This document shows positions 42,280 to 50,162 of a stretch of DNA of 64,000 bases, piece by piece. Source of the DNA: an uncultured Eubacterium sp. (GTDB lineage: Bacteria > Bacillota > Clostridia > Lachnospirales > Lachnospiraceae); assembly GCA_910584795.1 (NCBI GenBank), contig CAJUBZ010000006.1:62001-126000 (forward strand). The letters run 5' to 3'. Each line of letters begins with the position of its first letter. Position 1 is the first letter of the stretch. The position numbers and the translations under genes are program-made. The notes beneath the pieces are model-generated. The model was given only the letters and a program-made list of their open reading frames with translations. It had not been told where the DNA came from and searched no databases.

Positions 42280-43188
42280 TTGAAAAGTGAGGGTGGTATT
42301 ATTCAAAAGCAAGGGAAAATTATAAAGGGAATTGCAGGATTTTATTATGTTCTGGCAGAAGAAATATTATATGAATGTAAAGCAAAAGGTGTTTTTAGGA
42401 ATAAAAGCATTAAGCCTTTGGTAGGAGATAATGTGACAATAGATGTAATTGATGATATTGAGCATAAGGGAAATATTGCATTTATTGAAGAGAGAGAGAA
42501 TGAGTTAATCAGACCGGCAGTGGCGAATGTAGATCAGGCAATGATTGTTTTCGCATTGAAGCAGCCGAATCCAAATTTGAATTTACTGGATAAGTTTCTG
42601 GTAATGATGGAATTTCAAAATATTGAGACAATTATTTGCTTTAATAAAAAGGATATTGCAGATGAGACTTTTATGGAGCAGTTAAAAACAATTTATAATA
42701 ATGCCGGATACAGGGTTATCTTTGCCAGTGCAACAGAAGATGAGGGAGTCGAGACGATTAAAAGATTTCTGGAAAATAAAACTACGGTATTTGCAGGACC
42801 TTCGGGTGTTGGAAAATCTTCAATGCTAAATGCGTTAACGAAAAATTATACGATGGAGACAGGAAGTGTAAGTAAAAAAATTGGAAGAGGTAAACATACT
42901 ACAAGGCATTCTGAATTGTTTGAAATTAATAAAAATTCTTTTGTTTTTGATACCCCTGGTTTTAGTTCGCTTTTTGTTCCAGGAATGGTAAAAGAAAGAT
43001 TAGAGGATTGTTTTCCGGAATTTGGAGAATATGTTGGGAAATGTAGATTTATTGGGTGTGCCCATTTAAACGAGCCTGATTGTGCAGTAAAAACTGCATT
43101 AGAAGATGAGAAAATATCAATTAGCAGATATGAAAATTATAAGTTAATGTATCAAGAGTTAAAGGAAAAGGAGAAACGATATGATTAA
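42280..43188 (+). CDS. rsgA: Ribosome small subunit GTPase RsgA (start uncertain)
   Basis: About 295-302 aa. Circularly permuted GTPase that checks late 30S assembly. OB-fold N-terminus ('QGKIIKGIAGFYYV'), G motifs in permuted order ('CFNKKDI', 'FAGPSGVGKSSMLNAL', 'DTPGF'), then the zinc finger 'CRFIGCAHLNEPDC'. Start is odd: the only standard in-frame codon is TTG 42280, which has no proper binding site, while GAGGG (42289-42293) is well spaced for an ATT at 42301. Overlaps rpe by 8 nt. It complements rbfA, also an assembly factor, at the window's other end. Confidence 0.94.
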   Translation: MKSEGGIIQKQGKIIKGIAGFYYVLAEEILYECKAKGVFRNKSIKPLVGDNVTIDVIDDIEHKGNIAFIEERENELIRPAVANVDQAMIVFALKQPNPNLNLLDKFLVMMEFQNIETIICFNKKDIADETFMEQLKTIYNNAGYRVIFASATEDEGVETIKRFLENKTTVFAGPSGVGKSSMLNALTKNYTMETGSVSKKIGRGKHTTRHSELFEINKNSFVFDTPGFSSLFVPGMVKERLEDCFPEFGEYVGKCRFIGCAHLNEPDCAVKTALEDEKISISRYENYKLMYQELKEKEKRYD

Positions 43189-43825
43189 ATTATCACCGTC
43201 GATATTATCAGCAGATTTTGCAAATCTTGGAGCAGATGTAAAAAAAATTGATGAAGCAGGATGTGACTGGATACATATTGATGTTATGGATGGAATATTT
43301 GTTCCGAATATTTCTTTTGGAATGCCTGTTATTAAGTCTGTCAGAAGTTATACTGAGAAGTTCTTTGATGTTCATTTAATGATAAAAGAACCAATTCGAT
43401 ATATTAAGGAATTCAGGGATGCAGGAGCGGAAATGCTGACTGTGCATGTAGAAGCGTGTGAAGATGTTAAGGAAACAATTGCTGCCATTCATGCACAAGG
43501 GATGAAAGCAGGATTAGCCTGTAATCCGGAGACAGATGTAGCGGAAATACTTCCATATATTGAAGATGTGGAAATGATATTGATTATGACGGTGCATCCG
43601 GGATTTGGTGGACAGTCCTACATAGACGAATGTACTGAAAAAGTAAAAGTAGTTCGAGAAGCTGCCAATGAAAAAGGACTTGACTTATTAATTCAGGTAG
43701 ATGGAGGAGTAACATTAGATAATGTATCAGTTCCAATAGAAGCAGGAGCAGATGTGATTGTCGCAGGATCTGCCGTATATAAAGGTGATGTGGAAGAGAA
43801 TGTGAGAAGATTTAAGGAGTTTTGA
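43181..43825 (+). CDS. rpe: Ribulose-phosphate 3-epimerase
   Basis: 214-aa TIM barrel. Interconverts ribulose-5-P and xylulose-5-P in the pentose phosphate pathway. 'LSPSILSADFANLG' (Ser, Asp), 'DWIHIDVMDG' , 'FDVHLM', 'MTVHPGFGGQ' and 'QVDGGV' are the metal and phosphate motifs, all intact. AAGGAG lies upstream of ATG 43181, which overlaps rsgA by 8 nt. It ends the priA-to-rpe run. Confidence 0.97.
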   Translation: MIKLSPSILSADFANLGADVKKIDEAGCDWIHIDVMDGIFVPNISFGMPVIKSVRSYTEKFFDVHLMIKEPIRYIKEFRDAGAEMLTVHVEACEDVKETIAAIHAQGMKAGLACNPETDVAEILPYIEDVEMILIMTVHPGFGGQSYIDECTEKVKVVREAANEKGLDLLIQVDGGVTLDNVSVPIEAGADVIVAGSAVYKGDVEENVRRFKEF

Positions 43826-43862
43826 GTGAAGTGTTAGGAGCGATATAGTGTGCTACCACAAG

Positions 43863-44005
43863 GAGCCATGTTTCATTCGGGTATTTTTGTGCTAGCACAA
43901 AAATACCACTCATGTACGGCGTTCGCCGTATTAAAATAAAAAAGAGAAGACTTTTACGAAAGCAAGCTTTCGATAAGTCTTCTCTTTTTTATTTTAACAT
44001 GGCTC
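43863..44005 (-). repeat. Compound inverted-repeat element, copy 4 (reverse; between rpe and ychF)
   Basis: Outer stem gagccatgtt (43863-43872) with aacatggctc (43996-44005). Read on the minus strand the order is: a 21-bp perfect hairpin (43975-43995/43933-43953) with tip cgaaagc-TT-gctttcg (43957-43972), then tacggcg/cgccgta (43915-43930), then a 28-nt perfect palindrome (43880-43907). This is the same layout as copies 1 and 3. It fills the whole gap between two converging genes and ends 7 nt before the ychF stop; the T-rich long hairpin would terminate transcription in both directions. Confidence 0.75.
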
Positions 44006-44012
44006 AATGCTA

Positions 44013-45110
44013 CTACACGTTGAACCTGAATGTTATTACATCACCGTCTTTTACGATATATTCTTTTCCCTGCAGACCTACGAGACCGGCTTCTTTGGCA
44101 TCTTTCATTGAACCACATTTCATGAGATCTTCGTATGCTACAACTTCGGCACAGATAAATCCACGTTCAAAATCTGTGTGGATTTTTCCTGCAGCCTGTG
44201 GAGCTTTGGTTCCCTCTTTGATAGTCCACGCTCTTGTTTCATCCTCTCCGGAAGTGAGATAACTGATTAGACCAAGGAGTGAGTAGCTGGCTTTAATTAA
44301 TTTATCAAGACCAGACTGACTGATTCCTAAATCTTCTAAAAACATCTGTTTTTCATCATCATCTAACTGGGCGATTTCCTGTTCAATTTCTGCACTGATT
44401 ACGAAAACCTCACAGTTGTTCTCTTTTGCAAAAGTTCTGACAGCGGCAACATGATTGTTGGAATTTCCATCGTCTGCTAAATCATCTTCTGCGACATTAG
44501 CAGCAAAGATAACTGGTTTTGCAGTGAGGAGATTGTATTCGCTCATCCATGCAATTTCATCTTCATCTTCGAGTTCATATTTGATTGCAAGATTGCCATC
44601 TTCCAGATATTTTTTAATTTTTTCCTGAAACGCCAATTCTTTTGCAAGAGTTTTATCGTTTCTGGCACCACGGGTAGTTTTTGCAATACGTCTTTCTAAA
44701 ATTTCCACATCAGAGAAAATTAATTCAAGATTAATTGTTTCGATATCTCTGATAGGATCAACACTTCCATCAACATGAATAACATTTGTGTCCTCAAAAC
44801 ATCTGACTACATGAACGATGGCGTCAACTTCACGGATATTGGCAAGAAACTGATTTCCTAATCCTTCACCTTTTGATGCACCTTTTACAAGGCCCGCGAT
44901 ATCTACAAATTCAATTACAGCGGGAATTGTTTTCGCGGAATTATATAAAGCTGTTAATTTATCTAATCTTTCATCTGGAACTGTAACGATACCAACATTT
45001 GGGTCAATTGTACAAAATGGGTAATTAGCTGATTCAGCTCCAGCTTTTGTTAAAGAATTAAATAAAGTACTTTTACCTACATTTGGTAAACCGACAATAC
45101 CTAATTTCAT
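44013..45110 (-). CDS. ychF: Redox-regulated ATPase YchF (Obg family)
   Basis: 365 aa. P-loop 'GIVGLPNVGKSTLFN', 'FVDIAGLVKGASKGEGLGN' (switch region, with no Gln/His after the G3 DIAG), a helical coiled insertion ('VEILERRIAKT'), and a C-terminal TGS domain ('TRAWTIKEGTKAPQAAGKIH'). YchF prefers ATP over GTP and binds ribosomes; exact role is unsettled. The start at 45110 is chosen because GGAGG lies 8 nt upstream; a slightly longer frame exists. Monocistronic and opposed to all neighbours. Confidence 0.96.
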   Translation of the reverse strand: MKLGIVGLPNVGKSTLFNSLTKAGAESANYPFCTIDPNVGIVTVPDERLDKLTALYNSAKTIPAVIEFVDIAGLVKGASKGEGLGNQFLANIREVDAIVHVVRCFEDTNVIHVDGSVDPIRDIETINLELIFSDVEILERRIAKTTRGARNDKTLAKELAFQEKIKKYLEDGNLAIKYELEDEDEIAWMSEYNLLTAKPVIFAANVAEDDLADDGNSNNHVAAVRTFAKENNCEVFVISAEIEQEIAQLDDDEKQMFLEDLGISQSGLDKLIKASYSLLGLISYLTSGEDETRAWTIKEGTKAPQAAGKIHTDFERGFICAEVVAYEDLMKCGSMKDAKEAGLVGLQGKEYIVKDGDVITFRFNV

Positions 45111-45244
45111 ATTAGTTTCCTCCATTCTTTGGTAATACCAAGAGTAAGTTTATCATATTTTTATTTGCGGGGCAATGTTGGGGTTGAATAAATTTATAGT
45201 TATTGATAAATTATAGTATAGTAAATAAAATAAGGAGGATTCAT

Positions 45245-46120
45245 ATGGATATACAGTTTCCTAATTTACATATTAATATTGAGAATTTACCCAAATCATT
45301 TAATTTGTTTGGGGTAGATATTGCCTTTTATGGCTGTATTATTGCTTTTGGTATGCTGGCTGGGATTGTTATTGCATGTTATATGGCAAAGATTACAGGA
45401 CAAGATTATAACCAGTATATTGATTTTGCTATTTATGCAATTTTATTTAGTGTAATTGGAGCTAGATTGTATTATGTAGCATTTAGCTGGGAATATTATG
45501 GGAAACACCCGGCAGAGATTATTAATATCCGTCAGGGAGGACTCGCGATTTATGGTGGAGTTATCGGAGCGCTGATAACCTGTATCGTGTATACCCGGTT
45601 GAAAAAGCTTTCTTTTTATAAAGTTACAGATACAGCAATTTATGGATTGATATTGGGACAAATTATAGGACGATGGGGAAACTTCTTTAATAGAGAAGCA
45701 TTTGGAGGTGTTGCCAGTGACAGCAATCCTCTTGCAATGAAAATATTTTTTGGAGAACAATATCATATATCTCAGGTACCAGATGTGGTAAGAGAAGGAA
45801 TGGAGGCTTGGAAAGGGAAGAGTCTGGCCGAGATAGGATATATTCAGGTTCAGCCAACTTTTCTTTATGAATCTTTATGGAATTTAGCTCTATTGGTTTT
45901 AATGGTTATATTTCGAAAAAAGAAAAAATTCGATGGAGAGATTATGCTTTGGTATCTGATAGGATATGGTATTGGAAGAGCTGTCATTGAAGGAATGAGA
46001 ACAGACCAATTAATAATGCCGGTTACCGGATGGCCGGTGTCACAGGCATTATCGATTGTTGTAGTAGTTGTTTCATTGGTATGGATTGTTACAAAAAGAG
46101 TAAAAATGGCAAAAAAATAA
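45245..46120 (+). CDS. lgt: Prolipoprotein diacylglyceryl transferase
   Basis: 291 aa, about seven membrane helices. Adds diacylglycerol from phosphatidylglycerol to lipobox cysteines. The signature 'GLILGQIIGRWGNFFNREAFG' contains the essential Arg; 'RQGGLAIYGGVIGA' and 'QPTFLYESLWNL' are also conserved. Start chosen at ATG 45245 (AAGGAGG 45232-45238). Single gene with its own terminator, just before the dcw cluster. Confidence 0.96.
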   Translation: MDIQFPNLHINIENLPKSFNLFGVDIAFYGCIIAFGMLAGIVIACYMAKITGQDYNQYIDFAIYAILFSVIGARLYYVAFSWEYYGKHPAEIINIRQGGLAIYGGVIGALITCIVYTRLKKLSFYKVTDTAIYGLILGQIIGRWGNFFNREAFGGVASDSNPLAMKIFFGEQYHISQVPDVVREGMEAWKGKSLAEIGYIQVQPTFLYESLWNLALLVLMVIFRKKKKFDGEIMLWYLIGYGIGRAVIEGMRTDQLIMPVTGWPVSQALSIVVVVVSLVWIVTKRVKMAKK

Positions 46121-46144
46121 TAAATTTGACAATATTTTAGGGAA

Positions 46145-46195
46145 AAATCCCCACAGAACTGATTTTTAGAAAAAGTTCTGTGGGGATTTCTTTTG
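46145..46195 (+). terminator. Intrinsic terminator of lgt
   Basis: A 16-bp perfect stem (46145-46160/46174-46189) followed by TTCTTTTG. Confidence 0.93.
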
Positions 46196-46246
46196 TTCAT
46201 GGGAAAAAATGGCATAAAACTATTTTAATAAATTCGTAAAAAACAG

Positions 46247-46275
46247 TTGCAATCATAAGGAAAATGATATATTAT
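46247..46275 (+). promoter_or_regulatory. Promoter of the dcw cluster (Pmra)
   Basis: TTGCAA (46247-46252), 17 bp, TATTAT (46270-46275). Transcription would begin near 46282, just ahead of the MraZ boxes. Confidence 0.7.
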
Positions 46276-46285
46276 TTACCTATAA

Positions 46286-46323
46286 GTGGTGAAATTACCC
46301 CATTTTGTGGTGAAAAGTGGTGA
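46286..46323 (+). promoter_or_regulatory. MraZ operator: three GTGGTGA boxes
   Basis: GTGGTGA at 46286, 46307 and 46317, spaced 21 and 10 bp (whole helical turns). MraZ proteins are known to bind GTGG/TGGG-type direct repeats upstream of their own gene, so this is the expected autoregulatory site. Confidence 0.8.
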
Positions 46324-46367
46324 TTTCATTGAGGATTTTACGTAAATGACAAAAGTAGGTGAGTTTT

Positions 46368-46817
46368 ATGTTTACAGGTGAACAGACTCAAAAAATGGAT
46401 ATTAAAGGAAGATGTGTTATTCCTTCCAAGATTAGAGATAATCTTGCCGAGAGACTTGTAGTTACCAGAGGTATCGACAAGTGCCTTTTTGCATATCCGG
46501 AATCCTCATGGAATACATTACAGGAAAAATTAAGTAGTTTGCCATTTACAGATAAAAAGGTAAGAAGTTTCAATCGATTTTTCCTCGGTGGTGCGGAGGC
46601 CCTTGATGCAGATAAACAAGGACGTGTCCTTGTTCCTTCTACATTAAGGGAATACGCATCGTTAAATACAGAAGTAGTATGGGTTGGTGTTGGAAATCGT
46701 ATTGAGATTTGGAATATAGATAAGTGGAATGAACAGATGAATGAATATCTCGAAAGCGATGACGCAGAAGAGAGAATAGAAGAGTTGGCTGATTATATGG
46801 CTGAACTTGGAGTATAG
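46368..46817 (+). CDS. mraZ: Transcriptional regulator MraZ
   Basis: 149 aa with two SpoVT/AbrB-like halves. Forms a ring and represses the dcw promoter through repeats upstream. 'MFTGEQTQKMDIKGRCVIPSKIRD' and 'DKQGRVLVPSTLREYA' carry the two DxKGR-like DNA-binding loops. Start ATG 46368 with AGGTGAG just upstream; the GTG at 46359 overlaps that site. Three matching boxes lie 45-82 bp before the gene. Confidence 0.97.
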   Translation: MFTGEQTQKMDIKGRCVIPSKIRDNLAERLVVTRGIDKCLFAYPESSWNTLQEKLSSLPFTDKKVRSFNRFFLGGAEALDADKQGRVLVPSTLREYASLNTEVVWVGVGNRIEIWNIDKWNEQMNEYLESDDAEERIEELADYMAELGV

Positions 46818-46835
46818 TTGGAAAGAAGGTCAAAT

Positions 46836-47774
46836 ATGGATTTCAAACATGTGTCAGTTTTATTGGATGAAACCATAACTGGCTTAAACATAAAACCTGA
46901 TGGAATTTATGTAGATGGAACATTAGGTGGTGGTGGACATGCCTATGAAATATTGAAAAAATTATCAAGTAAGGGAAGATTGATAGGAATCGACCAGGAT
47001 GGAGAGGCATTACAGGCTGCAGGAGAACGATTAAAGGAATTTGAAGATAAGGTTACATTGGTTAGAGATAACTATTGTGAGATTGAAAGAGTACTAAAAG
47101 ATTTAAACATAGAAAAAGTGGATGGAATTGTTTTGGATATCGGTGTTTCGTCTTATCAGCTCGACAACTTGGAAAGAGGTTTTTCCTATAAATCAGATGC
47201 ACCATTAGATATGAGAATGGATACCAGACAGGTATTAACAGCGGCGGATGTTGTGAATACATACTCAGAAAATGAGTTGTTTAAAATCATAAAAGATTAC
47301 GGTGAAGACAAATTTGCGAAAAATATTGCAAAACATATTGTTTTGGCAAGGAAGGACAAGCCTTTTGAAACCACAAAGGAATTAAGTGAAGTGATAAAGA
47401 GAGCGATTCCAATGAAAGTTCAGGCAAAAGGTGGACATCCTGCCAAAAAGACTTTCCAGGCAATTCGAATTGAAGTAAACAGAGAATTGACAGTGCTGAA
47501 AGAGTCAATTGATAAAATGATAAAACATTTAAATCCAGAAGGAAGGATTTGTATTATTACTTTTCATTCGCTAGAGGATAGAATTGTAAAGATGAAATTC
47601 AGAGAGAATGAAAATCCATGTACTTGTCCGCCAGACTTTCCAGTGTGCGTATGTGGAAAAGAATCGAAGGGCAGGGTTGTTACAAGGAAACCAATCATTC
47701 CATCAGATGAAGAGATAGAAGTAAATAAAAGAGCAAAAAGCTCAAAATTAAGGATATTTGAAAGGTGTAAATGA
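46836..47774 (+). CDS. rsmH: 16S rRNA m4C1402 methyltransferase
   Basis: 312 aa (MraW). Methylates C1402 in the decoding centre. 'VSVLLDETITGL', 'VDGTLGGGGHAYEIL' (SAM loop), 'DIGVSSYQLD', 'RGFSYKSDAPLDMRMD' and 'ITFHSLEDRIVK' are family motifs in normal order. ATG 46836 follows AAAGAAGG; a TTG at 46818 is less likely. Stop overlaps the ftsL start (ATGA). Confidence 0.97.
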   Translation: MDFKHVSVLLDETITGLNIKPDGIYVDGTLGGGGHAYEILKKLSSKGRLIGIDQDGEALQAAGERLKEFEDKVTLVRDNYCEIERVLKDLNIEKVDGIVLDIGVSSYQLDNLERGFSYKSDAPLDMRMDTRQVLTAADVVNTYSENELFKIIKDYGEDKFAKNIAKHIVLARKDKPFETTKELSEVIKRAIPMKVQAKGGHPAKKTFQAIRIEVNRELTVLKESIDKMIKHLNPEGRICIITFHSLEDRIVKMKFRENENPCTCPPDFPVCVCGKESKGRVVTRKPIIPSDEEIEVNKRAKSSKLRIFERCK

Positions 47775-48259
47775 TGAACGGGGTAAGAAGCAGTTATTAC
47801 AGAAGTGAATATGTAAATGGAAGTGCAGTAAGAAAAGAGAGAGAATTGGGAAATCTACAGCCGAAGAGAGATCCAAGGGTAAACAATGAACAAAGAAGAC
47901 GTCAACTGGAAGAAGAGCATAGAAGAGCGAAGGGATTAACAATGAATGCTCCACACGTTGCATTTCTCGCATTGGTATCTGTTGTATGTTTGGTTGTTTG
48001 CTTTTCTTATCTTTTTGTACAGTCAAATATTACTGCAACAAGAAGCAGTATTTCTCAGTTGAAAAATGATATTAGTACTGTTCAATCACAAAATAATGCC
48101 TTAAACTATTCAATAAACAGTTATGTAAATGTGGATCATGTCTACAGTGTGGCAACAAAAAAATTAGGAATGAAACAGGCGACAGATAAGCAGATATTTA
48201 ACTATAAAGCAAGTGATCGAGGATATACATTACAATATGGAGAGATACCGGATAAATAA
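47771..48259 (+). CDS. ftsL: FtsL-like division protein
   Basis: 162 aa. Basic cytoplasmic N-terminus (1-55), one membrane helix (about 60-84), then a periplasm-side coiled coil ('SISQLKNDISTVQSQNNALNYSI') and a short tail. Sequence is poorly conserved in this family, so the call rests on layout and position between rsmH and the class B PBPs. It would join DivIB/DivIC and the PBP at the septum. Translation is coupled to rsmH by a 4-nt overlap. Confidence 0.82.
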   Translation: MMNGVRSSYYRSEYVNGSAVRKERELGNLQPKRDPRVNNEQRRRQLEEEHRRAKGLTMNAPHVAFLALVSVVCLVVCFSYLFVQSNITATRSSISQLKNDISTVQSQNNALNYSINSYVNVDHVYSVATKKLGMKQATDKQIFNYKASDRGYTLQYGEIPDK

Positions 48260-48261
48260 TT

Positions 48262-50130
48262 ATGAGTGAGAGAAGAAGAACTGTTAAAAGGAAGAAACCA
48301 AGATTAAAATTTAATAAACGAATGAGTAGAAATCTGGGAATAATTTATATATTAATTGTCGGGTTTCTATTTGTATTGTGCGGGAAAATAGCATATTTAA
48401 ATGTAGCAAAAGGCGATGACTATTCTATTCAGGTGTTACAGCAGCAAAGTTTTACCAGTAGAGTAATACCATATAAAAGAGGTGATATTAAGGATAGAAA
48501 TGGTAATGTATTGGCTACAAGTGTTATGGTATATAATCTGGTAATTGATGCGAAATTAATTATGGCAGATGAGGAAAAATATTTAGAACCAACAGTTTAT
48601 GCATTAGTAAAATATTTTGGGTTTAAAGAGGATGATTTGTTAACTGGAATCAGAGAACATAAAAAAAGTAATTACTGGGTTGCAAGAAAAGAATTAAAAT
48701 ATGAAGAAATTAAAGAATTTCAAGAGTATGTAGAAGGAAAATTTGCAGATACAAGAGAAGAAAAAGAGAGAGTTAGAAATACTCAGGGAGTTTGGTTTGA
48801 AAAACAATATAAGAGAATGTATCCATACAATTCTCTTGCATGCAGTGTCTTGGGATTTTCTAATATAAATAATGAAGCTTCTATTGGTATAGAATGTAGT
48901 TATAGCGGCCAGTTAAATGGTCTGGAGGGCAGAGAATATGGTTATATGGATGCTGAAAATAACATGGAAATGGTTATTAAAGATGCAGAAGATGGAAATA
49001 GTGTAATTTCTTCCATTGATATGAATATTCAAAGAATTGTCCAAAAGGCTATAACAAAATATATGGAAAAATATAAACCCAAACGAATTGCAGTAGTAAT
49101 TGCAGATCCGAATACTGGTGAAATTCTGGCAATGAGTGATGATAAGACTTTTAATTTGAATAAACCGACGAATGCCCATAAAGGATATAGTAATTCTGAG
49201 TGGAAAAAATTATCAAAAGAAAAACAGGCAGAAGTTTTAAATTCAGTTTGGAGTAATTATTGTATTACAGATTCTTTTGAGCCCGGTTCAACGGCAAAAG
49301 CATTCACTGTTGCAGCAGGTATAGAAGAAGGAGTTATTAATAAAAAAACCACATATACATGTGACGGTTATCAAAAAGTTGATGTCTTCACAATAGGATG
49401 CCATGGTGGAGATGGTCATGGTACTATTGATGCAAAAGAAGCTGTAGCAATGTCCTGTAATGATTATATGATGTATATTGGAAGATTGCTTGGTGCAAAT
49501 GAGTTTATAAAATATCAGGCGAGATATGGGTTTGGAATGAAAACAGGAATTGATCTTCCGGGAGAAACGAGAGGTATCATTTATGATAAAGAACGAGGAA
49601 TGGGAGAGGCAACTCTTGCAACCAATTCCTTCGGACAGAATTTTACAGTAAATATGATACAGATGGTGGCCGGATTTTCATCGTTAGTTAATGGAGGGTA
49701 TTATTATGAACCACGTGTAGTAAAACAGGTGGTGACAGATGAAGGGAGTCTGGTTAAGAATTATTCTAAAACATTGGTAAAAGAAACAATTACTAGAGAA
49801 ACATCTGATTTTATTAAAGAATGTCTGAGAAAAGTTGTTTTGACAGGTACTGGTAAAACAGCTGCAATTGAAGGTTATACTGTTGGTGGAAAAACCGGTA
49901 CGGCAGAGAAAGTAAATACGTCCGGTACAGGAATAGGTAGAATTAAAGGACAACATATTCTTTCATTTATAGGATGTGTCCCATGCGAAAATCCTGAGGT
50001 TGTATGTTATACTTTGATGGACAGTCCGAAAGGTAATACAGAAGCTACAGCATATAATACAGAATTATGGACGTATATTATGAAACAAGTATTGCCTTAT
50101 ATGGGCATAGAAAAAACAGCAACAGAATAG
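48262..50130 (+). CDS. Class B penicillin-binding protein (first of two; septal PBP2 type)
   Basis: 622 aa. N-terminal anchor (about 24-46), dimerisation domain, and a transpeptidase domain with Ser343-x-x-Lys346 ('PGSTAKAF'), Ser398-Cys-Asn400 and Lys544-Thr-Gly ('GGKTGTAEK'). No PASTA domains. It cross-links peptidoglycan at the septum, partnered with FtsW. It starts 2 nt after ftsL. By order it matches pbpB of Bacillus, with spoVD next; which of the two is vegetative is not decided by sequence. Confidence 0.92.
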   Translation: MSERRRTVKRKKPRLKFNKRMSRNLGIIYILIVGFLFVLCGKIAYLNVAKGDDYSIQVLQQQSFTSRVIPYKRGDIKDRNGNVLATSVMVYNLVIDAKLIMADEEKYLEPTVYALVKYFGFKEDDLLTGIREHKKSNYWVARKELKYEEIKEFQEYVEGKFADTREEKERVRNTQGVWFEKQYKRMYPYNSLACSVLGFSNINNEASIGIECSYSGQLNGLEGREYGYMDAENNMEMVIKDAEDGNSVISSIDMNIQRIVQKAITKYMEKYKPKRIAVVIADPNTGEILAMSDDKTFNLNKPTNAHKGYSNSEWKKLSKEKQAEVLNSVWSNYCITDSFEPGSTAKAFTVAAGIEEGVINKKTTYTCDGYQKVDVFTIGCHGGDGHGTIDAKEAVAMSCNDYMMYIGRLLGANEFIKYQARYGFGMKTGIDLPGETRGIIYDKERGMGEATLATNSFGQNFTVNMIQMVAGFSSLVNGGYYYEPRVVKQVVTDEGSLVKNYSKTLVKETITRETSDFIKECLRKVVLTGTGKTAAIEGYTVGGKTGTAEKVNTSGTGIGRIKGQHILSFIGCVPCENPEVVCYTLMDSPKGNTEATAYNTELWTYIMKQVLPYMGIEKTATE

Positions 50131-50162
50131 AATTATAATAAATGCTTGATAGGGGTTGCTAT

